Positions 23,336 to 36,223 of a stretch of 64,000 nt of DNA are shown here, one piece after another. Under the pieces are notes generated by a model. That model did not search any database and was not told where the DNA came from. It saw only the letters and a list, made by a program, of their open reading frames with translations. The position numbers were made by a program, and so were the translations under genes. The stretch is from Daphnia pulex (taxonomy: Eukaryota; Arthropoda; Branchiopoda; Diplostraca; Daphniidae), in assembly GCF_021134715.1 (NCBI RefSeq), contig NC_060018.1:12107501-12171500 (forward strand). The letters run 5' to 3'. Position 1 is the stretch's first letter; every line of letters starts with the position of its first letter.

Positions 23336-24292
23336 GGGCGTCCCTAAACTGCGAAAGCGAAACGCGAAACGCGAAACGCCTAAAATGCGAAACAGCTGTG
23401 CGAAACGGACCAAAAAGTTGGGACCCTGTTTCGCATTTTAGTCTTTGGGTCCGTACTAAACTGCGAAATCGGTGTGTGCGAAACGTCGCAGTGTAAACGT
23501 CTTGGTAGCAGACGACAATGGAATGGACGCCATCAACAAACAAATTGTTAGAGTTTCAATTTTTCGAAGCGACTACGAGTTTCGCGCACCTTATTATGGC
23601 CGGTCTATTTGTGTGTTGACCATGAATACGGAATTTTACCTTGAATGCAATAGGTGTTTTTATTAAATTTTTTGGTATAAAAAATTAATGGAACTTCTCG
23701 TTTTCATGTATCAATCAGATTAACATTCTTAATTTTAAGGAAAGTTTTAGCTAATTAAATTTTAGCTTCATTTGGAACATGGGATCGTGGGATGAGCTTT
23801 GATTTTTAGCTTGATTTAAGGCACTCATGCTGTAATGGCCAATTTTTCTTTGTGCACGTAGCCTACTAGTTGTTTTAAATAATTTAATGTAATGTATAGT
23901 AATCCCTGTGCCATTATCTAATATATTATTATTTACAAATATCACCATACCGTGCTGCTCTATGTCATTCATTAGTTTAATCGTAAAATGCGCATTAAAA
24001 CATAACAGGGGTAGTGGCCGAAGAAATCGAATTTGATTGCCCCCCTACCTCCTTCCTCCTTTAATGCCTCATCATAGCGTGAGACAATGAAAAATGGCGG
24101 CAATCTCCGTCAATTTGGACCTCTGTGGGGAAAAGGAAAACTATTTGTTTCGCAAGATGTTTCGCTCTTTAGTATGCCCTCCGGCATTTGGTCCCGCGAA
24201 ACGGTCCCAAAATTTTGGTCCGTTTCGCACAGCTTTTCCGCATTTTAGGCGTTTCGCGTTTCGCGTTTCGCTTTCGCAGTTTAGGGACGCCC
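23336..24292. mobile_element. Non-autonomous inverted-repeat DNA transposon, 957 bp, 9-bp target duplication
   Basis: The left end GGGCGTCCCTAAACTGCGAA and the right end are reverse complements over several tens of bases. Both contain tandem GCGAAAC/GCGAAACGC units and a CTAAAATGCGAAA segment. The element is flanked by GTTTTATTG on both sides (23327-23335 and 24293-24301), a 9-bp target-site duplication. I see no transposase frame inside. Long terminal inverted repeats with a 9-bp duplication point to a Mutator-like (MULE) derivative, although the repeat sequence itself is not one I recognise. The small frames in it are shadows. Confidence 0.75.
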
Positions 24293-24545
24293 GTTTTATT
24301 GTTGTGTTCAGTGTTTGCAACATTAGCAAAAGTTAGCTAGGCCCTGTAGCAAAGTTTTATTGAATTTTAACATAGGCTGAAGTGAATTTCTTTTATGAAG
24401 AAGTGAATTTATTTTCTCGAAATGCCTATTTGAATCTTTCTTTCCCTTCCCCCGAGTGCATTTCCCGAGTTTTAGTTCCCCGACCCCCGAGTTTTAGTGA
24501 TACCACTTGGATCTTGGTCAACTGACACCATTTTCAAACGTCACC

Positions 24546-26429
24546 ATGCCAAGAGTGTCTGAAACCAAAAGTCTCGTTAAACTGTGCATAAAATGTATTA
24601 CAAATGCCATTGAAAGTAGTAAATTTGCAGCTGACCCTTCATCAGTTAATGGGTATGGCGATGTGACCACTGTCAATTCTTTATTTATCTGCAATGATGC
24701 ATTTCATCAATTACGTAAGTTTTCCACAGAATAATACATATTTGTTATCTCTTCAATCTAATCATGATTTTTGTTGTGTCATCATATTCACATGTTTAGC
24801 TGCTGTGCTTGTGGAAGAAATCATGCAATCTTTCATCAGCTCCCAAAAACTTAAACATCCAAATATTCTAAGTTATCTCATCACCCCACAAATTCAACGT
24901 TTAACTTTTCCTGTGTACTTTGATGGTTACTTGAGTTTTTTCCCCAAGCTTGAAAATTTGCATATATTACACCTTCAAAAAACGCTAGTGGATGACAGCG
25001 GTTTACAAAATATTGGGATTTATTGTTCTCAATTAAGGTATTTCAGCTTATTATTTTTAATTGGTTTCTTTCAAGAGAATATGGTGTATTAATTCTTGCC
25101 TAAAAACAGGTCACTCAATTTAAATTTTTGCAGTTACGTGACAGACGATGGAATTCGATGGCTTTGTGCTGGTGTTGATTTTCCGGGAATGGGGAAATCA
25201 AAACTTTGCAAGACCATCCAAAAATTAAGTATTGTTTTTACTAGTGTTACAAAGCAAGGAATTCAAGTTGCGCTACAAAATTTGTTGTCCTTGAAGGTCC
25301 TTGAAAATATTTATATTGTAGATGCATTGGTAGAGTTATCCCAATCAGCGATAGATTCAAAGCAGCCCGGTCGTTATAATAATATGTTCTCAATCTCTAC
25401 CTTGTACACTTCTGATGCACCCTACAAAGACAACAGTCTTCCACTAGCGCTCTCCTTATGCCATTCAATTAATAATGTTTCAATTTGTGTCACAAAGGAC
25501 CTCAAAGACAGGGACCTTTTATGTTTATTGTCCATTAAGTCCCTTCATAAAATTGACATTTATAGGTCTAGATTGTGGGTAGGCCTACCAAACGAAACTG
25601 GAATCACGTTTGATGGTTGTGTGGTTCCACTTCTCAAAGTATTTGGAAGATCTTTGAAGACTCTCATGTTGGAAAGTTTACATTTAGTCTGTATTTCCAG
25701 CATAATCGAATTTTGCCCAAATTTAACTACTTTGTACATCGGCGGTGTCTTGGGCTCGTTTAAGAAAGAAAGAGATCTCTTCAAGATCGAGAAGAAGCCG
25801 CCTATTTTGAAAGAACTGAAAGTGTTATATTGTGTTGCATATATTCCAGTCGATATTATTATGTTACTATGGGGCTCTTCGGGATCTGTTTTATTTAGCC
25901 GATTTATCTGGCAACGCAGCATGGTTCGAGACTTTTTTGAGGGAAGAACGGGGAGAAGAGGGAGAATGGGACGAATGGGGGAGAAGAGGAAACGTGGGTC
26001 CCCTTTTTTTTCGTACGCCCTCCTCCCTCCCACTCGCCCCATTCTCCCTCTTCTCCCCGTTCTTCCCTCAAAAAAGTCTCGAACCATGCTGCGTTGCCAG
26101 ATAAATCGGCTAAATAAAACAGATCCCGAAGAGCCCCATTGTCATCTCCTTTGCTTAACACCATTGGAATTTCTCGATGCGTTGCGCTCACTGATGATGT
26201 CTTGTTGAAGACCGTCAAATATCACCAGTTTGAGCACCTTAAAAAGCTTGAACTAGTTTATTGTAGTTCAGTGACGGGTAGTGGTATCGAAGCGTTTTTG
26301 GTTAATGGCTGCAATTCTCTAGAAACCATGAACCTCAAAGGGTGTACAAATCTTAGGTTCCAAACCTATACGGATTTGTGTTCCCTTATTGCCAAGAAAA
26401 ATTGGGATTTGAATATTTCCATAGAATAA
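24546..26429 (+). pseudogene. F-box-type LRR protein, copy 2, interrupted by a foldback element
   Basis: The exons mirror copy 1 (24546-24714, 24800-25037, from 25110). The start is ATGCCAAGAGTG, and the encoded protein closely follows copy 1 until YIPVDIIMLL. At 25870 a 267-bp foldback element is inserted. It adds 269 bp net, which shifts the frame: translation runs through the element and stops at 26208 in non-homologous sequence. The remaining LRRs (KKLELVYCSSVTGSGIEAFL and onward) resume in another frame and end at 26429. The gene is therefore probably C-terminally broken unless the element is spliced out. The upstream 70% is intact. Confidence 0.75.
25871..26137. mobile_element. Foldback MITE, 267 bp, perfect 100-bp inverted termini
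   Basis: The first 100 bases (from GGGGCTCTTCGGGATCTG to GAGGGAGAATGGG) are repeated exactly in inverse at the other end, with a purine/pyrimidine-rich 67-bp centre that is itself partly palindromic. Copy 1 of the host gene shows the empty site CTACTATTGTC; here it reads TACTAT-element-ATTGTC, giving an AT dinucleotide target duplication. Perfect termini imply recent activity. A 2-bp AT duplication is known for the ISL2EU group, but I cannot assign the family firmly. Confidence 0.85.
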
Positions 26430-28184
26430 ATGTACAAATTTTGCTTTCCGAATCCTAAGAGTTCTGCGTTCATTTATTCGATTTAATCTGTTATTGGCAA
26501 AGTCATGGAATGCAAGCGTAATAAAAGGAAATTGTGGAATTCACGATTGTTAATAATGTATTGTGTTGTGTCTCGAATGATTCAAATCAAAAGACTTAGC
26601 ACACTCGATGATAATGACAGTGCCATTTGTGTAATCACATTTCGTTTTCGTGTACATGCAGACCGTCCGGTACAAACTGCTGCCAGTCAAGCAGGGGGAG
26701 ACACTGCACACTGAGACACTGACTCGACCAGGGAGATTACACGGCCATGGTTAAGAGAAACCGGAAAAAGAGCGAAGAGGGCCGAGGAACAGTTTTTAAG
26801 AGCAATGCATCATAGTAGGCTTTCGGCAGCGAGTGAGTGACCACCGGCGGGCGTTGGTTAGTGGTTATTTAGGGAAACGGGGCCACTGAAGAAGGGAGCC
26901 CAGATATGCACTTGTAATTTGTCTACATCTACATAATTTATTGACGAGTCTTGAATTTCAGCAACCTCTCCTCAGTTTTGCCAATGGATCGAGTCTATGG
27001 AACGGCAGCAAACGATGAAACTGAAAAAAAAAAAAGAATACAGATCTTAATTAAAAGACAATAACTGACGAAACATCAAACATTAACTCAACGCCGGTAC
27101 AGGTAGCAAGAGACGACATATCGACAAAATGCAGCCGATAAAACAAGACCGACAGCCATCAGGCAACATTGACTATTTAACCCAACTTTTCAACACAGCA
27201 TATGCATGGACACCAACATAGGCAAATGACACATTTTTAGTGTGTTGTTGAACTGCAAGTCTACACAAACTCCATTTCAGAGCATCTCTCGACTGGAAAA
27301 GGACTGCAAAACCACTGTACACCAAACAGCAACGCCATAAACAGCTCAAACATCACACTGACCATGAACTCCTACAAAGCAAAAGAACATTAATGAACCA
27401 ATAACATTTTGAAATGTGAAAAAGGATACTGATAATAAAGTTTACTTAATTTAAAATGAGTAATTAATTTAAATTGAAAAAGAAACCAGGAAGGAATTCT
27501 GTACATCTACTTCAAATATGTTATAAAAACTTGGTAATACTGAGTGGGAATTCTTGTTCTAGTTTGATTGGAAGAAAATTGAAAAAAACAAAAAAAAACA
27601 GTGGAAGCTGACCAACAATGTGGCTATCTTTGAACGGAAACAATTATTCGGAAGGAAGAAATATTACACCTAATTTTCTACAACACATCAGAGGTAAACT
27701 TATCAAATGAATACAAAATTTAGAAAACAAGCATGAAACGCACAAGACTTCCATGTTCAACCAATATAAATATCAATAAAATTACCAATTCCAGAAGTCT
27801 TCTGGAGTGACACTTGGGATAACACCAGTTTGATAAACTGCATGCAGCACCTGCAGCTCAACTTGACTTGATCACATCTTTCACCAGCTGACTGCAACAA
27901 AACCATGTTGATGAACAGCCAAGAAGCTCAGACTTTGTCGTGTTCACAAGTTCTGCAATAGTTGAGCAAAGGGATCTCCTTCTCCAATCTGAAACTTAAC
28001 CAATAAAACCTATTGCATTATTGCAGGAAAATCAACAACATTACTTTACTAGCTCCGAAAGTCCGAAGTGTTTCAGCACGAGATAAGACGTGCAGCCGAC
28101 AGCCGTATAGGTTAACAATGGCCGACATTGGACCATTGGACAGCAGTTTCCACCCACGTCGTCACATTATTTGGCCAAGTAAAA
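26430..28184. other. Intergenic and probable RIF1 3' UTR, no gene recognised
   Basis: Similarity to the 3' flank of LRR copy 1 ends near 26610. The remainder is A-rich on the plus strand, with short poly-A tracts near 27020 and 27590, and shows no convincing exon on either strand. The right part may be the RIF1 3' UTR. Confidence 0.4.
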
Positions 28185-31100
28185 TTATAACGCCAGATTG
28201 CCTGTAAATTCAGACAGAAACATCTAAGATTAATTAAATTTAAGAAATCCAAACTATTATTACCATTTCATGGCTGAAAATTTAGATCGACACCGCAATT
28301 CCTTAATGAAATTGAATTACACTTTCAGTCAGCGTCTCGGAAACAAATGCGAAATATTTCGTCCTCACGAAGACACTCGCGTCACCTGGTGGCTGGAGGA
28401 CAATCCATTTTAGCCACCTACCGACAGCCAAAAGATTCCCTCATGATTACCACTTTTGACTGTACGGAACGGATGGATTTTGGGCATTTTGGACTTCCCG
28501 ATCCCGTACTCTGTTTCCGAAGCTTAACATCACGACTAACGACTTAACGAGAAATGAATATTCGGATAAACATCACATACAAATAAATCTGAATAGATGG
28601 GGGGTATAGGGGTCGATACAAAAAAATTAAACTTACATTTTTCTGAAGAAGAGAATAATTCTCCTGCCTGTGGCTGTAAGGCAGCAGCAGCAACGGTTAT
28701 CTGTGTTTGAGTTGGATTTCCAACTAACTTTGGCATCAAATAGTCATTTTGAATCTAAAGGAAATTTTCCAATAAATATGCCATCATTAATGCAATAAAC
28801 TTAAGTCAACTCAATTGCTACCTACTGCTTGAGTAAAAAATTCATATAAATACAACACATGTTGGTATGGCCCTGCATATTTTCATGTGACTTTGCAAAA
28901 GTTGCTGCAATTAATCTGAAGATTACTAGTGTTGGCACTTCAGTGATTTTCCATTTCGTTATCGTTACCGTTAAGTTAACGAGGAAAACTTTCGACAACC
29001 ACGATTATTTCAGATTCTCCTACAGCCATTGTTATAAGGGAATCCTCTTTGATGGATGCTATAATTTATAAATGTCCATATGAAGGAATCACTAAAATTG
29101 CACACAAATGAAGTTTAATTATTCAAAGTACGGTTATTTGTTACCTAATAGGCTAACGTTCCCTCTAGTGCCAACAAATTATAGATATAGAGCAATACAC
29201 CACAATCAATTAGTAAAATTAAAAAAACCGTGTATTACACCTATGAACAAGGGAAATGAGCAGAAGAAACATTTCGCCTTAAAAACTCGGGTATGGATTA
29301 TGTTTCGTTGATTCGTTTGTACGGTAAAACATAGACTTGATTTCTAACTACAAATTATTCGGAATAGGAAAAGGAAATACCTAGAAGAGATCCAAAAAGG
29401 AAAAATATTTATATAATACAACTCCATACCAAAAATATTACTTCACATACCTTTCCGTTTACAGTAAAAGACAGCGACATATATTTTTTGATGATTGATG
29501 AAATAATCTCGTCTTTTTGGGGGTGATGTTCAACCATTTTGATTACGTCATCAGCGGAAAGTCGTAAGACATCTATTCATAAAAGCCAAATTAGTAGTAC
29601 AGCTTTTGAACAACAACAACAATTAAACATACCATTGGCTGGATTGGCGTCAGGTAGAACAATTTCATCAGAAACTGTTGTTGGTGTCTTTAAAGAATCA
29701 GAATTTGGTGCGGGTAACTTTTCCTCATCTCTACAGGGAGATATTTCCATGAGATCGTCAGTAACCTCGTCACAATCATCTGATGTCTCGGGACTAGCTA
29801 GCACACTACAACTGTTGATGTCGTTGCTGCTCGACGGGCATGAGAAAAGCATTTCTGGACTGTCAGCTAAATAACACGATAGACAAATGCCTGAATTTTT
29901 ACTCTGCTAAAACTAAAATCAATTAAAAAAATAATTATTACTTATTATCTGTCCGTTAGGAGATGAATCAGGTGTTTTATTGGATTCCTCGCTTTTCAAT
30001 TCATCAGACGATTTGATCAAATCGTCGGATCTTCCTTCGTCTGATGACAGAATGGCCACTTCAGACTCAACTTTTTCCGCTCTTGATGGGCTCGCATCGT
30101 TCAAGCTGGAGTTTTCTGGCTCAAGTGGTTGTGTTTCAATTCTCGTAGAACTTTTTCTGGCGAAATGGCTTTCTAAAAACTGTTTGATCGTTTCATGTTG
30201 AGGCAATTTGAAATCCAGTCCTTTGATGTCAGTCTCAGATAGGGCGCAGAAGTCTCCGATAGTGCGGACCCCAAGTTTTTCGAGAACGGCCAATATAGGA
30301 CCTTTCGATGTAGGGGACGTCACTCGATCGACAATTAGCGCCAAAGAATCGATACAGTCGGTGGCCGCTGGATAAATAGCCGTTCGTTGTATTTCTTCCG
30401 AATCCACAATTTCTTGAGTTTCTGATGAGTGGCTGCTCTTTTCTGTCAAAATCCTGTGATATAAAGGCAAAATATAGCGTCAAATTAATGTTTTCTTATA
30501 GATTTTATTAGAATGACGTACTGTGACACTTCGTTATCGGTTTGCGAGTTCGTTTCCTGAGTGACAATAATCGAATCAGAAGTATGCTGCTCTTCTACGG
30601 ACGAAGAAGCTTGTGGATCTGCAGTAATACTTCCACTGATGGCCGGAACAGTTTCATCGTCAGGAGATTTCTAGATAGATAATAACATTAAAAATCCATC
30701 CAAACAGGTCGATAAGTTCATATTCGATACGTACCTCTGAAGATCCGGACACATTTTCCAATTTTCCAATCAATTCAGCTGTAGGTTGTTCATCGGACAG
30801 AGAATCATCATAGGTTCTAATCAACGAACGACGCGTGCGAATTCTTGATAGTTTTTTCTTAATTGGCGATATTTTGACGCTGTGGGAGACTTCCGGATCG
30901 GCAAAGCTAACACGGCGGGACTTGGACGCGCTAGATGCAGGTGAGCAACAATTCTCTGAAGCATCTTCAGACTCTTCTAGAAGTCCTCTCTTTTTCAAGA
31001 TTCCAGTACTGGGACTAGCGTAGGGTGAGTAGGTGCGAGGAAGCCATGGAGCAGTTCTTGCCGGAGATCCTTCCGGAGTAACAACAACTTCCCCCAGAGA

Positions 31101-34100
31101 GGCGCTACTAACTGTGGACTCCACTGTTTCCTTCTGAGGAGATTCTCCTCTTTTGGATTTCTTCTTGGGAGGTTCGTTCTGTATTTTTCGGGAGAGCTCC
31201 AAAATATGAGCTCCACGTTTCCCGCTGCTAGGAGACGGCCCGACAATCTTTGGAACAATCACTTTTTTCGAACGTAAGCTGAAAGACTTAATCAAACTCT
31301 TCAATGGAACGACTGGTATTTTCTGTTGAACTGTTTCAGGGTGCACAGAATCAACCGAAGATTCAACGTTGTTGTTTTCCAATAAAGGATTATCATTCGA
31401 TGATTTCCTAAAATTAACAGATAAAATAAAATATTTTAGTTTCAAATCACAAGTTAATAAACGAAATAAATCAATACAGTTGCTCAGACGTTAAAGGTGA
31501 TGCTTCCACGGTATCTGCTTCTTCGGCCACTTGAATGGCAGACGGTGTTGTTTCAGAAATTACGTCAACAGCAGGAACTTTCTCATCGTCCGTCTTCGAC
31601 GTGCAAGTTAGATCAATATTTTCAATAGACGTCGAATTTTCCTTGGAGGCTTCAATAGAATCAGTAGATGGAATTGATGTCTCACTTGTAACCTCTTTTG
31701 GCATTTCAGGCACATTGGGATCAACCACCATACTTTCATCGCTGTCCTCCCAATCGTTAACAAGGTCGTCGCTAATAGATTTTTCGCTTTTAGGTACAGG
31801 TTTCACTTCGGCGCTAGGTTCCATCACTTGGGGAGTTGCAACTTCCTCTATGTCACAATCACTAGCTGGAATCGGACCAGCTTTCGGCTCGTCAGGCACA
31901 ACAGAAGCTGTAACCTGGGAATCCTCCTGCATGTCAACCTCAGTGGGAGGAGGTTCGAGAGGCGGAGGAGAATCCTCTTGCTTGTCAACTCCAGTAGGAG
32001 AGGGTTCCAGAGGCGGAGTAGAATCCTCTTGCTTGTCAACCGCAGTAGGAGAAGGTTCCAGAGGCGGAGTTTTACGAGGCGAACTGGAACACGAGGTGGA
32101 AGTTCGAGTCGGTTGAGTATCGGCCAATCCATTTTCTTTGTCATGACTTTCATCAATTCGTGGCTCCAAAGTGGTTGCAATTACGCAATTTTCTTCTTCT
32201 TTCTCAACAGCAACAGGCTTTTTATATCCCCTTTTCCTTGAAGCTGGTCCCGGACGTTGAAATACTTCCATACATCTATTTGGAAAAGAATAACGGAATA
32301 AGATGTTTGAACAAAATATTATTACGATTGTTTTTACTCTTCTGTTGATGAAGGAGATTGGGACGAAGTGGCTGAAGAAGGCAAGGATCGACGAAGTGAT
32401 CGGCGGGATGGCAATTTATCCACTTGAACGCTGACTTTGCTTCTTAACTTCAAATCTACCTGTAACATTTCACTGAGGGTAGCTGGATCATCTGTTTTTG
32501 CAGGACCTTGAACAGAAAAATGGTTTAGAGGAGGAGAGGGGCACGCGTAAATAAAAAAATAATAATCATACCAACAATTTGGTTTCCATTACCGGGCAAT
32601 TCGTTCAAAACTTCCGTTTGTTGCAAAACCACCGGGGGTTCAAGAAGTGCGTCTTCTTCTTTCAGAACAGATAAACTGGAAGCAGCTGCAGAAACTGAGA
32701 ACTCACTTACGGATTGAGTATCCATTGAATCTGTGGTTTGACTACTCTGGGACAAGTCGTTATACATGGCGGGTACACCACACGTCGATCGTCTCTTGGA
32801 TCGCATCACCTCTTTCTGGTGCTCCGTCAGCACACGCTTTTTCTGAAAAAAAAAAAAAAAAAAATTCAATTTTAAAAGATGAAAAACACTGAAATGAAAC
32901 ACTGAAGTAAATACCTTTTCGGGTGTTTGAATGACAACAAAATCGTCGAGGGCTTTGGGCTTTTGCTTGTTTCTCGGGAGAAGGTTACGTTGAACAAAAG
33001 TTGAAAACAGTTTACAAATATTATTATGCTTGCGCAACTTCAGGACATTTGGTGTCTTAAAAGCAGTGGCCGCAGGACCGAATATTCCATATAGAATGTT
33101 CGACACTTCTTTCGAAAGAGTGTTTCCTTGAAGACACGATTTCACTTGCGTCAGCAATGAATCGGGGTTCCCCTCTACTTTTAGCTCCTCGATTACCGTT
33201 GATAGAAAATTCACGAACAAATCCGTACATTTCTTCTTATTCTATAAAAAAAAATAGGAAATTATATGGATTAATAGAATAATAAGGGCTTAAGCATAAT
33301 CATTGTTTTACCTCTGCAATGTCAGCGAGTTTAATCCAAGATGCTGTCCAGCGTTTGATCCACGAAGAAATGTCCTTTGAATGCGAAGATAACTCTGAGC
33401 GAAGAGCTGATAGCACAGAATGGATTGTGGATTCCTCGACATCAACTTCTTCTAATCCTCGAGGATTCAGAACTTTTTCCAAGACTGAAGAATCTTTTTT
33501 CGCCCATGTTGATAAGAGCGTAGACCACGGGAGGAAGACGCCCTCGTCAGACTCGATACGAGACCAGGTAAGAGGTAGTAGAAGTGATTGCAAGTGGGCA
33601 TTAGGCAAATGAATGACGTGGCTCTTAGCAATCAGAGCACTCGCAAATTTACTCCACAGTTCAACGGCTGATGCATTGAATTCTTGGTCTTTGGAGTGGC
33701 TTAAGTTTTGCAGTGTGTCAGTAATCTTCGCTGTAAATTTCGCTACATTCCAAATAATTGCGGCTTCGAAGAACTTGGAGAGGAAACGGACGAGTGGGTG
33801 TGCAGGAAGGGGCTCATTTTCAACAAACCATTGCAAGAGACAAGTCATATTTTCCGTGACCAGCTCCGTTACAAGAGAAAAGCTGAAGGCTGCGGTGAGC
33901 ACGTCAAAGACGACTTCCATCAGTGCTGGTTTAGACGTAATGATTTTCATGAGGTCGTGAATAAACACCTTTAGTGGTTCTGTTAGATTAGAAGAGCAGC
34001 ATCGTTCGATGAAGGATCGCATGACAAGCTCGTAAACTCCGTTAGTGTTTTCCGATGTTGGTTTTAAATTAAGGGTCAGCAGAGAAAATCGACGGAAGTT

Positions 34101-35531
34101 GTCGACGTTCAAACGGAAATCTTCAGGACTAAGGTAGGGATAAGAGCGAGACAGCTCAACAGTATCCGTCGGTTTCATTTTGAATTCCGTTTCAAGTGAG
34201 AGAATTCCAGCTAAAACGGTTGTTGCCAAGGGCAAGATGTTGGAGAAAACGAGAGCCGTTCCTTTAGTTTGTTGTTTTTCATCCTGAGCGCCAAAGCAGA
34301 AGGTGAGAAGAGGCAATGTCACTTCTTGAAAACGATGAGTTGCGTCGGGTCCAAGTCTGTTGAGCAAATACCACCATAGCTCAATTTTGGTTTTTGAGAA
34401 ATCTACCGTGCGTGTGTCTGTTGATTTGAGTGGCACTAGAACCAGTTTTATTCTCTTGGAGTTGTTCAATACGACAGCATTCAATGCGAAACAATCAATG
34501 ATGTACTTCCAATATTCCAAGGCACACTGGCGATAGACCGGATTCTTGCATTTTAAGGCACTCTCTTCCATTTTCAGCAACTCATTAAGCAAAGAAACAG
34601 ATTCGTGGAGTTCGGTTCCGAAAGCTTGAATGAGGAAACTCCAGATTTTCAAGCTGTCAACAGATTCACCCAGGACTAGTTGCGACAGTACACCATAGTA
34701 CTTACTCCTAAGGAGAACTTGAAATGAAGTATCAAGTAGTCTTTGTTTGGCTATATTGGCTGTAAATGGCTCAAGACAGCCAAGAGAAAGTTCACGAATT
34801 CGATCTGCTTCGTTGAATAGCCACGGAATCACAAAAGTCAGAACCATCGGTAAATTCTTTGCGAAATATTCTTTGTTTCTCACTCCCATATTCCGTAAGG
34901 CGTTCAAAGATTCGCAAACTGTGCTCAGTGACAGAACAGGAGGATTTTCTTGCAAGAACAAACAGGATGCCTTGAGCATTTTTGTTAAATGCGATTCAGG
35001 AAGCTGGGTGTCAAATTGAATGTTGGCAAGGCTCCACATAAGCTTTCTTGATAGGTTTTTTTCAGAAACTTTGCCAAGCTTTTCAGTTAGTACTTCAACA
35101 ACCAACAATTGTTTGTCTAAAGGGAATTTCACCACTTGCAGCAAGCCTCCCAAAAAACTAAGTGCAGCCAGCACTAAATTATCATTCCCAGTAGAGATAT
35201 CTTGAAGAGTCACTGGTATCGCAACAGAATGCAGACTATCATTGCATGACTCATCTTTGAATAGAGAACTTTTAGCACCTAACCTGTAATAACAAGAAAA
35301 AATATAAGAATATTTCAACTGTACAACCCATGGCATCATGAATAGTCAATCAAGCAAACAAGTACAAATAAAGCACATGTTAAACAGTGAGTGATGTAAT
35401 GTTAATACTTACTGAGTCAATGTTTCATAAATCATCAAATGGGACTTGGGATTCTTTTCATTCTTTAGATCTGAAATATTCTTCAAAAGTGAAGCCATGA
35501 CAGCCTTGGTCGGGGACTTTATTACAGACAT
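28185..35531 (-). CDS. RIF1: Telomere-associated protein RIF1
   Basis: Thirteen exons fit in phase, 5' to 3': 35531-35413, 35283-33312, 33241-32915, 32842-32572, 32506-32338, 32275-31478, 31407-30735, 30670-30522, 30453-29942, 29866-29633, 29572-29451, 28754-28637 and 28201-28185. They total 1,826 residues. The first 760 residues are the HEAT-repeat arch (for example NLPMVLTFVIPWLFNEADRI). A long acidic Ser/Pro-rich disordered part follows, with PP1-docking motifs GILK (in PSTGILKKRG) and RVSF (in SKSRRVSFADPEVS, about residue 1385). The conserved C-terminal domain is LEKLGVRTIGDFCALSETDI. RIF1 recruits PP1 to delay origin firing and acts in break repair. The last exon is tentative; read-through of exon 12 would instead stop at 28536. 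Confidence 0.9.
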
Positions 35532-36223
35532 CTAAGTAATAGAAACATGTTCAAAATTTCTCTAGAACAAAATGTAAAAACTCCATGTAAATATACCTTT
35601 AGTGCCCAACAACATTGAATGATCAAAGAGTTGAAAAAAAAATGTCTTTCTACGAACGACTTTTGCTGGTTTTGAGGAGTCTTCGTACTTATGTAATCTT
35701 GTTGGTATGCAATACTTCAAAAGGAATACTTTTTACTTTGTCGATTTAACAATACCGCATGAATATTAAAATGGGTTGTCACATTCGAATAGATAAGAAT
35801 TACTGCTGAATAGCGAATGCCAGCTTACTGCACGAGAAGTTAAGGTTTTCTTCGTTCGTGAAGGCGGGAACATCATAACAAGACATTAGACGTTGCCAGT
35901 GTCTTCCTATTAGATCTTTTGGTTATTTAGCTCTGATTTAGTTCGAAAATTCATCATAATTATTTTACATGAAAAAAAAAATTACATTAGACAAAGAAAT
36001 TTTGATTTTCCATTATTTCTTTTATAAAAGTAAGATGAAAGGGCAATGAAATGAACTAATAAAAAATTAAAAACCAGTCTGAACGAAAATCACGACTACT
36101 AGATGGCAATCAAGATAAATCTCTGTGAAATGAAGCTTTTGCTTTTCCCCTTAATAATTTAATATTTTTTTAAAATAAATTCAGTACGAATTAAAATGAA
36201 CGTTTATTTAACGTATTAGTTAA
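35532..36223. other. Spacer between RIF1 start and ADAT1 end
   Basis: About 690 bp of AT-rich DNA must hold the RIF1 promoter and the ADAT1 3' UTR, both on the minus strand. No gene is seen. Confidence 0.5.

Noticed and set aside
24094-24336. 80-codon plus-strand frame (MAAISVNLDLCGEKENYLF...) inside the 957-bp element
   Set aside because: Runs into the terminal repeat and shows no transposase motif.
25832-26218. Arg/Gly- and Pro-rich frames on both strands within the foldback element
   Set aside because: Translations of the inverted-repeat arms and purine-rich centre, not genes.
31535-32241. Ser/Gly/Val-rich plus-strand frames over the RIF1 disordered region
   Set aside because: Antisense shadows of the acidic Ser/Pro/Glu-rich RIF1 exon.
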